Shown piece by piece: positions 10,601 through 20,017 of a DNA stretch of 64,000 nucleotides. The notes beneath the pieces were generated by a model that was not told where the DNA came from, ran no database searches, and was given only the letters and a program-made list of their open reading frames with translations. The stretch is from Eretmocerus hayati (taxonomy: Eukaryota > Arthropoda > Insecta > Hymenoptera > Aphelinidae), in the NCBI GenBank assembly GCA_029851415.1, contig CM056741.1, positions 84,706,282-84,770,281 of the forward strand. Direction: 5' to 3'. The translations under genes were made by a program, and so were the position numbers. How positions within the stretch are numbered: the stretch's first letter is position 1; each line of letters opens with the position of its first letter.

Positions 10601-11259
10601 GCACCGATATCGGTAGTCGCCTCCGTTTTGACGTCGAATGAAGTTATACGGATTTTTCGTCGATTACGTGATTGAACCACGCGACTCGATTCCTACGAAT
10701 TTGCTCGCTGCGATAAGCGGTGCGAAAAATTTGTTCCATCAATCAAGCCGGTAGAGGGCGTCTCCGAAAATTCCGATTCCGTTTTGGGGCCAATATGCTT
10801 CGTAGCTTTCGGGTTTTCGGACTATTTTCTGTAGAATATGCACAACTCTCATCGGATCGATCAACGGAACATGCTCTCACATCGCGAAGCTAGGTCGAGT
10901 AATGTATAAAATCGTAGGTCACTGTTCGACTCGCGCGGAATAACTCGAGGAGCTAGTGCGTTCCTACACCAATTGCGGAACCTGCGCAGGATACACGACT
11001 CTCCGTCCCCATCTGATTACATTGCATGCCATATTAATGATAGTAGTGTGAGTAGAGGTGGAGGGGGACTCCCGTATCCTTATCCTTGCCCAATTTCCCA
11101 AATTTTCCGTCGAGGATTCAAAACCTCAACAAGGAGTCCGCCGAGACAATCGTCTCAGCAGGGTCCGCCAGTGGGTTTTGGGGATCCGCCTATCTCATCG
11201 AGGGAACCAATACCTGAATTATTCCGCGACAAGTTGAGCGTCATCGCGTGGGCAGAAAA
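10601..11259 (+). other. Rest of the element 2 leader (untranslated)
   Basis: About 660 bp between the tandem array and the gag start. An open frame from 10,973 overlaps gag in another frame but lacks an ATG and shows no known domain. I treat this as 5' untranslated leader, where packaging signals would be expected. No motif could be assigned. Confidence 0.6.
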
Positions 11260-13767
11260 ATGGTCGGAAAGAAACCATCGATGTCGATCCCTTCGGAGGG
11301 TCAACGGAAGAAGATGACAATATCACCGGAGATTGCTGAAATACTCGGAAGAGACCAGCGATATGTAGGCGCGGCCAAGTTAGTCGCGAATCTTAGTTAT
11401 GACGAAGTTATGGCCCGCCTGAGCGAAGCGGGGCTCAATCTAAGGGGCACCCTTAACGCGACGAGACTCCGTCTGCTACGATACGACCTTATGACAATCA
11501 ACCCGAGCGAGAAAGTTCCGTGGGACCCCGCGGTCGACGAGCTACCGAAGGAACCCAGTCCACTTTCGCCAGCGGCTAGACGAGCGATACAAGAGTTAGA
11601 GGGAGTTGAACTGGGCGACGACAGCGAACCTGAAGCAGATTTCGAGTACGAACTGGAGGATCCCGTGGTTGTTACGTCGACAACTGGGGTCACACAGAGT
11701 GCGAATGTGACAACTATGGCCAGCACCTCCGCGACCGCGACGGTCACCAGTTCACACGGGTCAATCGCGACACCAGGTCACGTTATGCCAGCCGGTTACC
11801 AGAATTTGATAGCGGCTGCCGAATCTTTCCGCCAAATGTGCCAGAATACGCCCTTCGCCGGATGGGCTAATGCAGCACTGCCACACCCAACCGCGATGGG
11901 AGGCTGGAACATTCCGCCGTTCATGCCTCCGTTCCTGCCACCGAATGTGACTTCTACAGCTTCAATACGAGAAGTAAGAGACTCGGAGTCGGAACGAGAC
12001 CAGAGAACGACAGCGGGAAGAAGTAACGACAGTTCAGGTGACGATGCTGAGTATATCCGCCAACAACGTGACCGGTTGCAGAACCTGCGTGGCAGCCAGA
12101 CCACCAACCAGGTGCCTTCTAACCCGCAAGCTCCACCTATCGCCCAGACGCCGGTAGGCCACAGGACTCAGGAGACGTCGCAGGGAGCTTATGCTGGCGA
12201 GACTCGCCAGCGACCACGTGAAGATCGCCGGGAGCAGGTGAGAACTACACTGCCAATGCATGGTGAACCAGCGCAGCCAGGCCCTACTCAACAAGCTTTG
12301 ATGCAGGAGCAAGCTCCGCCCGGAATCCGCCACTCCAAAGACCAAAGTTCTCGCCGTGACTGGTTCTCGGGGTCGTCTAGCAGCGACGAATGGGAAATGG
12401 AGACACCGGTGTCGAGGAGGTCCCGCTCCAAGGGCAAACGAGTAGTTTCAAAGGAGCAGAAAAAGTCGGAGCGAATCGTACAAGTAATAAAGACGTTTGC
12501 GAGCTGGAAAATTTCGTTCGACGGGGAACCGAAGGGCCGTAAAGATAAGGCTGAAGAGTTCCTAGCCTCCGTAAAAGAGTGCATGGAAGCGATCGACCTC
12601 TCCGACGCGGAGGTCTTAGCAGCGATGCCGAGTATTTTGACCGATCGAGCGCGCACGTGGTATCGTACACATCGTAGGGGAATCGCGACCTGGAGAGACT
12701 TCAAACAAGCGTTTCGCGATCAGTATGTCGGACACGTAGACCATCAGGATCTGATGGAGGAGTTATATCGCCGTACGCAAGGGAAAAACGAACAAATCGC
12801 GCCGTATCTGACTTGTATCCGCCTTATCGTGGGGCATTTCAAGCATCCGCCGAGCGAGGAAGTAGTTTTTAACATCGTGATCCGCAATTTGAGACCGGAA
12901 GTCCGTCGATACTTAGAGACTAAGGACGTGAGAACGCTGACCGAGATTCAATATTACGGCAAAAAGTTTGAAAAACAGCTGGAGTGGGACGCGCGATACA
13001 TAGCTCCGCCATCGCAGGACAAATCCCGCATCCCGGGAGCGGCCTACCAAGGTTCGAGTAGCACTTCAAGGAAAGTAGCCTCCACGGAACTGGAAGAAGC
13101 CACTGGGCAGGTCGCTGGATTGACGGTTGGGAATAAACCCGAAGCGAAGGCCCCGGAGTCCAAGCCGCAACCGGCCACCACCCCTGCGAACCCTGCCAAC
13201 GCTGAAGGCGGCCAAAAAGGCAAGGGAAGGGGAAGAAGGGGAGGTAAGAAGAATGAAAATGGGACGAGTGCAGGTGCAGCAGCGGAGACCGCTGCAGTGA
13301 CGACCAACGCCACCAAACCCGCCAGCACTTCAACGCCCACGCCTTCCGCACCTCCGCCACCGACCCCACCAGCACCACAAGCGGGACCATGGGGCTATCC
13401 GTGGGGATTTCCGCCCTACCCGTACTGGCCAATGCCAGGGGCGTCTGGGACGCAGAGGAATGCGAGGCCAGCGAGCGCCGAGAGTTTACAGAAACGTCAG
13501 GAACAGTTGACACGAGGAGCGTGCTTCAACTGCAGCGAAACTGGACATCTCTCGCGCGAGTGTCCAACCCGGCAATGTTATACTTGCCATGCAACGGGCC
13601 ACGCTTCGCACGAATGTCCAAAGAGAACTGAGAAATGCCAAGGTTGTGGCAAGGTTGGGTATTCAGTCAAGACATGCCCAGATTGCAAATGGGCGTTAAA
13701 GTACTCGGGAAACGGACCCGCGGGGGCGCAGGGGGGAACCCCTCCTGCTCCCCAAAATTCGAAGTGA
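11260..13767 (+). CDS. gag: gag polyprotein of element 2
   Basis: 835 residues from the ATG at 11,260. An in-frame GTG lies 4 codons upstream, but the ATG is the likelier start. The N-terminal third is acidic, Ser/Pro-rich and low in complexity. Residues about 405-585 match the Ty3/gypsy retrotransposon gag (capsid) pattern (FDGEPKGRKDKAEEFL, RARTWYRT, WRDFKQAFRDQY, LRPEVRRYL). A basic Pro/Ala-rich linker leads to three zinc knuckles: two standard CX2CX4HX4C (from residue about 755) and a third with Tyr in place of His (CQGCGKVGYSVKTC). The protein should build the particle and bind RNA. The 3' end overlaps pol by 133 bp in a different frame. Confidence 0.95.
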   Translation: MVGKKPSMSIPSEGQRKKMTISPEIAEILGRDQRYVGAAKLVANLSYDEVMARLSEAGLNLRGTLNATRLRLLRYDLMTINPSEKVPWDPAVDELPKEPSPLSPAARRAIQELEGVELGDDSEPEADFEYELEDPVVVTSTTGVTQSANVTTMASTSATATVTSSHGSIATPGHVMPAGYQNLIAAAESFRQMCQNTPFAGWANAALPHPTAMGGWNIPPFMPPFLPPNVTSTASIREVRDSESERDQRTTAGRSNDSSGDDAEYIRQQRDRLQNLRGSQTTNQVPSNPQAPPIAQTPVGHRTQETSQGAYAGETRQRPREDRREQVRTTLPMHGEPAQPGPTQQALMQEQAPPGIRHSKDQSSRRDWFSGSSSSDEWEMETPVSRRSRSKGKRVVSKEQKKSERIVQVIKTFASWKISFDGEPKGRKDKAEEFLASVKECMEAIDLSDAEVLAAMPSILTDRARTWYRTHRRGIATWRDFKQAFRDQYVGHVDHQDLMEELYRRTQGKNEQIAPYLTCIRLIVGHFKHPPSEEVVFNIVIRNLRPEVRRYLETKDVRTLTEIQYYGKKFEKQLEWDARYIAPPSQDKSRIPGAAYQGSSSTSRKVASTELEEATGQVAGLTVGNKPEAKAPESKPQPATTPANPANAEGGQKGKGRGRRGGKKNENGTSAGAAAETAAVTTNATKPASTSTPTPSAPPPPTPPAPQAGPWGYPWGFPPYPYWPMPGASGTQRNARPASAESLQKRQEQLTRGACFNCSETGHLSRECPTRQCYTCHATGHASHECPKRTEKCQGCGKVGYSVKTCPDCKWALKYSGNGPAGAQGGTPPAPQNSK

Positions 13768-16700
13768 AAAGCGAATGCGATGCAGCTCCAGTGATGCTTG
13801 GTGCAGACTCCCTCGCGGCCGAGAGGGAAGTCAACAGCGAGATTGGTAACGCGTATCCATCTCGGCTGGTAGCAAGCAACTGGACGATTAGCGACGATGA
13901 CGAAGAAACGCCTGACCTGTATGCCGAGGGGAATCATGCAAATTCCGCCGAATCTGATTTGAATCCGCCTCCGCCAAGGGAATGGCACGAAGTAGAGATG
14001 ACTCCAGCGATGGGTGCCATACGCAAACACCCACTGACAACGAGTAGAAGCGACGCTGATGAAATGATTGGAGGAGTGGACGGGGGAGTTAGGGGACAAC
14101 GTGAGACTGATCACCTCACTGAGTTACCTACAATCGACCCGAAAACGCTCTGCCACGAAGAAGCAGCGGTTGCCGACACACCAAGCCTAGAGGAAGCTCG
14201 AACGGGGGACGCCCCAGCCGACGCCATCAGGGCGAAAGTGGAAACTTGGAGTCAGGAAGAGATTGCAGACGGACCCGCCGCACAAGCCGCACCTCGTAAC
14301 TTCGTCGAGGTCATCTTGGGAGGAAAGTCATTCATGGCGTTGTATGACCCTGGAGCGCAGGTATCTTTCGTCGGGCCAAAAATAGCGAAATTTTACGAGA
14401 AGCGTCTTTTTCACAAGCGAAGCGTGTTGAGAGGAGCTGTGGGCAAAAACGTCACCCAAGCATTGGGACTGTTGAAGATGACTATGGAAATTGATGGACA
14501 TTCCCGAACCATTGTGATGGAAGCGGTTCACGACACGTCGTACGACATGGTTCTGGGAATGGACTTTATGAACGCGTGGAAATCCGACTCTCTAAATGCC
14601 GATGGGCAATGGAGAGTACTTCAAGGAGACTACCGAAATTTCGTAGGACGTCGGAAAGAAGAACCGGAAAACCGCATATACGCCGAGTGCGCGGGACTAG
14701 TAGTAGTAGAAGAGGGGGGTAAAACCCACCTAGAAGAAGTGGTGCGTGAAACGACCGCCAAGGCAGCAGGCAAGGTTGGACTAACAGATCGCGGGGTTCA
14801 TAAAATTGAACTGATAGATTTCACTCCTGTCCGCCACCGTCCGCGACGCCTCTCTCCCAAGATGCTCGAGATTGCTAGGGAGGAGGTCAAAGCCATGTAC
14901 GGTCTCAAGCGTATCCGCCCTTGCCAGAGTGCTTGGAGTAGTGCTCCAGTGTTGATTAGGAAATCTGACGGTACTTACCGTTTCTGCATCGACTATCGAG
15001 ACTTGAATAAGAAAACGAAGAAGGACACGTACAGCCTTCCCAACATGGACTCCATCTTGGATAAGTTGCGGAAGGCGAAGTACCTGTCTAAGATAGATTT
15101 AAAAAGCGCGTACCATCATATTCCGGTAGCGGAGGAGTGCCAGGAGTATACCTGTTTCAGCCTTCCAGGCGTCGGCTCCTGGTGCTGGTGCGTAATGCCC
15201 TTCGGGCTCTGTAATGCACCCGCGACCTGGCAGCGCATGATCGACGAGATACTAGGCCCAGAGCTAGAACCATTTGTCTTCGTGTACTTAGACGACATTA
15301 TTATCGCGACAGACACGTATGAAGCTCATGAAAAATACCTAAGGATAGTGTTGGAGCGACTTGTAGATGCCGGACTCCAGATAAATCCGGAAAAATGTCA
15401 GATTTGCTGCAGCGAGGTGAATTACCTCGGCTTTATCTTGGACTCCGAAGGCCTCCGCCCGGATCCCGAAAAGGTAACGCCCGTACGGGAATTCCCTCCG
15501 CCAAGAAACCTGCGACAATTGCGATCGTTCCTGGGGATGGTGACGTGGTACTCAAGATTTATCGACCATGACGCCGAAATAAAAGTACCGTTACTGAAGC
15601 TTCTCCGGAAAGATACGCCATGGTCATGGGGCGAAGAACAGCAAGAAGCATTCGATAAACTGAAACAGGCCTTGACGAGCGCGCAGGTGCTCGCTAGACC
15701 TGATTTCTCAAAAATGTTCGCTATACAGGCCGACGCATCCGCCTATAGCTTGGGAGCCGTGCTGACCCAAGAAGGGGAAGACGGTGAGCACCCTATTGTC
15801 TACCTGAGCCGCAGTCTTTCGCCAGCAGAGCGAAATTATACGGTCAGCGAGAGGGAGCTGCTAGCGGTGGTCTGGGCGATCAAAAAACTACGACCTTACA
15901 TTGAAGGGTACCAATTTCAGGTGATAACAGATCACAGTGCCCTAAAATGGCTCCAAAATCTGAAAGATCCGACTGGGCGTCTCGCTCGCTGGGCACTCAA
16001 ACTCCAGAATTGGGACTTCGAGGTAATACACCGGAGTGGAAAACTCCATAAAGTGCCAGATTGCCTGTCTCGAATGAACGAGCCAGAAGACGCCGAAATC
16101 GGAGCAGTAGAAGTAGCAGACGAGACGATAGAGGCCGTGGATCCGACGGTAACCGAAATACAATGTTCCGCCGAAGACGCGAAGAAGGATTCCGAATACT
16201 TGAAGCTGGCCGAGAAGATTCGTGCGAATCCGGACCAGTTCAAGGATTGGAGGGAGGTGAATGGCTTGATTTATCATCATAGCCATAACACGCTTCTGGA
16301 TCCAATCACATTTCCGGAAGAAAAATGGAGACTTGTCGTGCCAGTCCATAGGAGACGTGACGCTCTAGAGCGAGCTCATTGCCTCGCCTCGTCAGGTCAC
16401 ATGGGCATTGAAAAAACGTATGATCGACTAGCTCGAGATTACTACTGGCAAGGCATGTACACAGATGCGAGAACATTCGTGAAAGAGTGCCAATTGTGCC
16501 AACAATACAAAATGCCCCAAACAGGCCCGCTTGGCCACATGGGAAACAGAGTAGTAGAGCGACCATGGTCCGTCATCTCCGCCGATCTGATGGAATTTCC
16601 GCCGAGCAAAAAGGGGTTCAAGTACTTGCTGGTCATACAGGACTTGTTCACACGCTGGGTTGAAGTGAAACCATTAAGACGCGCTGAGGGGAAGGCGGTA

Positions 16701-17429
16701 GCCGCCGCGATTGAAGAATTGATCCTGTTCCGTTGGGAGACGCCACTGTACTTTCTATCCGACAATGGTAAGGAGTTCGACAACAAAATTGTGGACGCCA
16801 TGTTGGAAGAACACGGAGTACGTCACATCAAGACGCCACCATATTGGCCGTCAGCCAACCCAACGGAGCGTTCCAATAAGACGCTCAAAACAATGATCTC
16901 TCAATTTGTGAAGAATGATCACCGCAACTGGGATGACCACATCCATGAGTTCCGCCATGCGATGAACACCGCAGTGCAATCCAGCACGAAAGTCTCGCCA
17001 GCGTTTCTCAATTTCGGACGTCATCCCACTCCAGTAAAAAGCCTGCGTCGCGAACTGGAGGGCGAAAAATTGATCGAGAAGATGGGAGTCCAAGACTGGA
17101 TGGATAGAATGAAACGCCTAGACGCGTTGCGGGAACTAGTCGTCCGCCATAACGCTGAGAGTCGGGCGAAGCAAGCTGAAACTTATAACAAGGGTAGGAA
17201 GAATTTCACGTTCAATGTGGGAGATGTAGTGGGAAGGAAAACGCATTTCCTGTCTAGCGCCGCGAATCGGTTCAACGCCAAGTTAGCTCCGAAATACGAG
17301 GGTCCGCTGACCATAGTAGAAGTCAAATCTCCGGTCGTTTACGTAATGGAGGGACCCACTGGCCAACGGACTGCTCCAACCCACATATCCCACCTCAAAC
17401 GTTGGATCCCACCCCGAAAGACTGGCTAG
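13635..17429 (+). CDS. pol: pol polyprotein of element 2: protease, RT, RNase H, integrase
   Basis: An open frame of 1,264 codons. The protease is near residue 222; its active-site loop is ALYDPGAQVSF, so the usual D-T/S-G is D-P-G. RT starts near 430 (FCIDYRDLN, KIDLKSAYHHIPV, MPFGLCNAPATWQR) with the catalytic YLDD near 550. RNase H starts near 697 (QADASAYSLGAVL, SERELLAVVWA, TDHSALKWL). Integrase starts near 905: HHCC zinc domain (H...H...CQLCQQ), then D (SADLMEF), D (SDNGKEFD) and E (NPTERSNKT). It ends in a GPL/HISHLKRW module like the C-terminal region of Ty3/gypsy integrases. It is probably made as gag-pol by -1 frameshifting. The order RT-RNase H-integrase is that of Ty3/gypsy, not copia. 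Confidence 0.96.
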   Translation: MPRLWQGWVFSQDMPRLQMGVKVLGKRTRGGAGGNPSCSPKFEVKSECDAAPVMLGADSLAAEREVNSEIGNAYPSRLVASNWTISDDDEETPDLYAEGNHANSAESDLNPPPPREWHEVEMTPAMGAIRKHPLTTSRSDADEMIGGVDGGVRGQRETDHLTELPTIDPKTLCHEEAAVADTPSLEEARTGDAPADAIRAKVETWSQEEIADGPAAQAAPRNFVEVILGGKSFMALYDPGAQVSFVGPKIAKFYEKRLFHKRSVLRGAVGKNVTQALGLLKMTMEIDGHSRTIVMEAVHDTSYDMVLGMDFMNAWKSDSLNADGQWRVLQGDYRNFVGRRKEEPENRIYAECAGLVVVEEGGKTHLEEVVRETTAKAAGKVGLTDRGVHKIELIDFTPVRHRPRRLSPKMLEIAREEVKAMYGLKRIRPCQSAWSSAPVLIRKSDGTYRFCIDYRDLNKKTKKDTYSLPNMDSILDKLRKAKYLSKIDLKSAYHHIPVAEECQEYTCFSLPGVGSWCWCVMPFGLCNAPATWQRMIDEILGPELEPFVFVYLDDIIIATDTYEAHEKYLRIVLERLVDAGLQINPEKCQICCSEVNYLGFILDSEGLRPDPEKVTPVREFPPPRNLRQLRSFLGMVTWYSRFIDHDAEIKVPLLKLLRKDTPWSWGEEQQEAFDKLKQALTSAQVLARPDFSKMFAIQADASAYSLGAVLTQEGEDGEHPIVYLSRSLSPAERNYTVSERELLAVVWAIKKLRPYIEGYQFQVITDHSALKWLQNLKDPTGRLARWALKLQNWDFEVIHRSGKLHKVPDCLSRMNEPEDAEIGAVEVADETIEAVDPTVTEIQCSAEDAKKDSEYLKLAEKIRANPDQFKDWREVNGLIYHHSHNTLLDPITFPEEKWRLVVPVHRRRDALERAHCLASSGHMGIEKTYDRLARDYYWQGMYTDARTFVKECQLCQQYKMPQTGPLGHMGNRVVERPWSVISADLMEFPPSKKGFKYLLVIQDLFTRWVEVKPLRRAEGKAVAAAIEELILFRWETPLYFLSDNGKEFDNKIVDAMLEEHGVRHIKTPPYWPSANPTERSNKTLKTMISQFVKNDHRNWDDHIHEFRHAMNTAVQSSTKVSPAFLNFGRHPTPVKSLRRELEGEKLIEKMGVQDWMDRMKRLDALRELVVRHNAESRAKQAETYNKGRKNFTFNVGDVVGRKTHFLSSAANRFNAKLAPKYEGPLTIVEVKSPVVYVMEGPTGQRTAPTHISHLKRWIPPRKTG
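13731..13737 (+). other. Candidate -1 frameshift site GGGGGGA
   Basis: In the gag frame this reads G GGG GGA, fitting the X XXY YYZ slippery pattern, and it lies in the gag-pol overlap 30 bp before the gag stop. The pol frame is exactly -1 relative to gag. I did not fold the downstream RNA, and other slip points in the 133-bp overlap are possible. Confidence 0.4.
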
Positions 17430-17480
17430 ACGCATGAGTAGAAATTCCGCCATCCGCCTCAACGAAGAGTAATAAGGAAG

Positions 17481-17508
17481 TTTTTTTTTTTGTTCTGCTT
17501 CCTTGCAG
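17481..17508 (+). promoter_or_regulatory. 3' splice acceptor in front of ORF3
   Basis: An 11-T run followed by GTTCTGCTTCCTTGCAG|GT places a textbook polypyrimidine tract and AG two bases before the ORF3 ATG (17,511). The run starts 51 bp after the pol stop. It implies that ORF3 is translated from a spliced subgenomic RNA, as env is in errantiviruses. Confidence 0.7.
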
Positions 17509-17510
17509 GT

Positions 17511-19739
17511 ATGGCAGAAGATCCGCCTCGAGACCGTAGCTGCTCACCCTGCCCGGCGGATTTCCGGAGCATCGCGAGACCCGACGACCTTCTGGAGGCA
17601 ACGACAGTCTGGAGGTCAAACTCCCAGGTACGTCGGGCTCGCAGGGCATCTCGCGAGAGGAGTGGAAGTCGTGGACCGCTAACGTCAGACAGTGGTCTGA
17701 GCGACGACCACTCCTCGCGAGATACTCCGGAACCCCGTCGAGCCGAACAACAACAGCCACAGCCAGCTCATGAAGGAGGACAAGACAGCGGAAACAGCAG
17801 TCCGCTTACCCCACGTGAAGACAGAGCGCCTCCCAGCATCGGTGGACCGTCGCGCCACCTAGGAGCGATTCCGCGCGCCCCGATGGCGGAGAGACGCTCG
17901 CGAGAGAGACGACGCCGCGTGAGGCCCGAACCAGTGGGTGCGGAAGCCCCAGCTCAGTATTGCCCGGCGGCAGCACCTCTCGCAGTGCTCGCGGAGGAAG
18001 CGGAACCGACCCTGGATTCCGGCTTGGATCCTGTGGCGGACTCCGCTAGAGCTCAACAAGAGCTACAAGATTGGTTGGAGCCCAGGGGTGCTCCAACCCG
18101 GCAGGAAGTGGACCCCGGACAGTTTGAGTGGCCACCATCTCCGCCATCTATCCGCCGCACCACGACTCCACCGAGAACGATACCCCGGCCGATCCCTTCC
18201 ACCACTCGTGGAGAAGCAGCTGGAGCCGCAGCGCCAGATGAGTTCCGCGAACCTGCGCTCATCATCGCCCCATCAAACCTCCCGGCCGCAGAACGACGTG
18301 AGCTGGAAACAGCCGTCGAACTCCAGCTGCGCCAAAACTGGGATCCCGAACGAGGCTGGCAAGGATACCTGGACCGGAGAGACGAGGCGGCCCAAATGCT
18401 CCGCCCGGACCAGCCCCTACAGTACCCCCAGCCTTACAGAGGGAAACGGACACATGCACTGACCAGATCGGAGTGGACTCCAGAAATCGCGCTACAGATC
18501 CGCAGGGACCGGATCCAAGCCAGGGATAATCGACGCGCAATGGAGCGTGAATACGAACGTTTGTCCGCTCGGCACCGAGAATCAGAGCGCCCGCGCCACC
18601 AGGAACATCAGCAACCACAACGGCAAGAGGAGCCGATGTTGCGTCACGACGACGCTTCCAAACGCCGTCGACGCAACCCCAATCGCCACATGACCCTGGA
18701 GGATCACGTAGACTACCAGGCGCCCGTGGAACGTGACTACTCTCCGCCTCCGGGACCCGCCACCTTGGCTCAAGCTCTACCAGGCCCCGCGGACCCATTG
18801 CAGGCAGAGATCCATCGCCTCGCCGAGGAAGCGGCCCGGGTGGCACGATTGGAGGACCAATCTCCCCCGGCCACCGCGAGACCACCGACACCGGAGCAAC
18901 AGAGCACCGAGCCCAGGAGGATGGTCACACCGACGGCAAGGCCCGGACCAACAAGAAGAGGTACGCGGTTCCAGTGGCTGGAGGCATTGCCTCTGGACGA
19001 GGACGACCCGCCGCCACACACCTGCTTCCGTTGTTGGAAGAGTGGCCATGTCTCAGCACGCTGCCCGGCCCCAAAACCGTGGTTTCACTGTTTCAATTGC
19101 GGTCGGCGCCGGGTAGCTGCACACAATTGTCCGCGCTGTGCCACGGCATATGCGCTGTGGGAGGGTCGCCCGGCTCACGAGGCTCGTTTTGGCCCGTCGG
19201 CGACTGTCACCCGCCCGCCACAAGAGCCCGAAAGGCAGCCCGCACCCATGGAGATTGAGAGGGTTAGGGAACAGCCCAATCAATCCGCCGCTGTCTCCCA
19301 ACCCCCCTCAACTCCACCACCATCCGCCACGACGAGGCGTCAGGACGAGCGGGAACCCACCAGGCCACCAACTACACCACCACCCGCGCGGGACAGCGGA
19401 GCCGAGAGAACGACAACTCTACCCCGACCGTTCCCGGTGCTACCGGAAGAGAGGCACATCGAAGCCCCCGCCATAGTGGCACCGGTACCAGCCCCAAGGA
19501 CCAGAATTACCACCGTCTCAGCCACGCCACCCCCCAACATCGCTGCGGCAGCCGTCAACAGCTCGGCTTCGGCCAGCATAACCATGCCGATTCCGGGTCT
19601 GGCACGGCTGATGGCGGCTATGACCCCCGCGGACCATGAGGAGTTCCGGTTGCTGGTCGCCGTCGCAGTCACCATGCCGCAGTCAGTGCAGGAGCAAATG
19701 TATGCGGCCTTCTTCGACAGAATCCGCCAGGCTCAATAG
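17511..19739 (+). CDS. ORF3, Pro/Arg-rich zinc-knuckle protein of element 2
   Basis: 742 residues from the ATG that directly follows the splice acceptor; the codons upstream of it lie inside the T-rich acceptor and are not coding. The protein is very rich in Pro, Arg, Glu and Ala. It has one standard knuckle CFRCWKSGHVSARC (residues 505-518) followed by a degenerate second Cys cluster (CFNCGRRRVAAHNC), and ends in a short helical segment (MPIPGLARLMAAMTP...). I see no signal peptide, transmembrane segment or furin site, so despite its position it is not an envelope protein. It may be a second nucleic-acid-binding, gag-like protein. It is fully open in a young element, which suggests selection to keep it. 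Function unknown. Confidence 0.85.
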   Translation: MAEDPPRDRSCSPCPADFRSIARPDDLLEATTVWRSNSQVRRARRASRERSGSRGPLTSDSGLSDDHSSRDTPEPRRAEQQQPQPAHEGGQDSGNSSPLTPREDRAPPSIGGPSRHLGAIPRAPMAERRSRERRRRVRPEPVGAEAPAQYCPAAAPLAVLAEEAEPTLDSGLDPVADSARAQQELQDWLEPRGAPTRQEVDPGQFEWPPSPPSIRRTTTPPRTIPRPIPSTTRGEAAGAAAPDEFREPALIIAPSNLPAAERRELETAVELQLRQNWDPERGWQGYLDRRDEAAQMLRPDQPLQYPQPYRGKRTHALTRSEWTPEIALQIRRDRIQARDNRRAMEREYERLSARHRESERPRHQEHQQPQRQEEPMLRHDDASKRRRRNPNRHMTLEDHVDYQAPVERDYSPPPGPATLAQALPGPADPLQAEIHRLAEEAARVARLEDQSPPATARPPTPEQQSTEPRRMVTPTARPGPTRRGTRFQWLEALPLDEDDPPPHTCFRCWKSGHVSARCPAPKPWFHCFNCGRRRVAAHNCPRCATAYALWEGRPAHEARFGPSATVTRPPQEPERQPAPMEIERVREQPNQSAAVSQPPSTPPPSATTRRQDEREPTRPPTTPPPARDSGAERTTTLPRPFPVLPEERHIEAPAIVAPVPAPRTRITTVSATPPPNIAAAAVNSSASASITMPIPGLARLMAAMTPADHEEFRLLVAVAVTMPQSVQEQMYAAFFDRIRQAQ

Positions 19740-19990
19740 AGCCGAAGAAATCCGCCAAGTAAGAGAAATTTTTGATATCCTTCTTTCCCAAGTATCCGAA
19801 CCCAGATCCTAGTAGTTAGAGAACCCTGCCCCTCTGATTTGAGAATTCGAGTTGATTTAGCCCTTAAGATTAGTTGATGGATTTGATTTTGATTTTTTGA
19901 CCAATGTAGCAATGTATGATGATTCCGCCGAGGTAACGATGAGGGTGGATGTGGGCGAGACGAGACCACTCCGAATTCTTCTCACCCAGG
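19740..19990 (+). other. Untranslated segment between ORF3 and the purine tract
   Basis: About 250 bp of AT-rich sequence with no open frame of note. It leads into the purine-rich stretch before the 3' LTR. Confidence 0.6.
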
Positions 19991-20017
19991 AGGGTGAGGG
20001 GGAGAAGCCGGGGGTAA
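19991..20017 (+). other. Polypurine tract of element 2
   Basis: AGGGTGAGGGGGAGAAGCCG and then GGGGTAA run up to the TG of the 3' LTR. This is the expected place for plus-strand priming. Confidence 0.8.

Noticed and set aside
9673..10604. Series of overlapping 76-157 codon frames on both strands
   Set aside because: They repeat with the 122-bp tandem unit and encode the same low-complexity peptide; this is a by-product of the repeat period in an untranslated leader.
11397..13513. Minus-strand frames of 100-200 codons opposite gag
   Set aside because: Shadows of the GC-rich gag on the opposite strand; no domains, and gag itself explains the coding signal.
17490..17510. Extension of ORF3 upstream of its ATG
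   Set aside because: The extra codons lie in the polypyrimidine tract of the splice acceptor and begin with TTG; the ATG at 17,511 is the natural start.
17511..19739. ORF3 as a viral-type envelope gene
   Set aside because: Position and splicing fit, but there is no signal peptide, no transmembrane helix and no cleavage site; it has a zinc knuckle and extreme Pro/Arg content.
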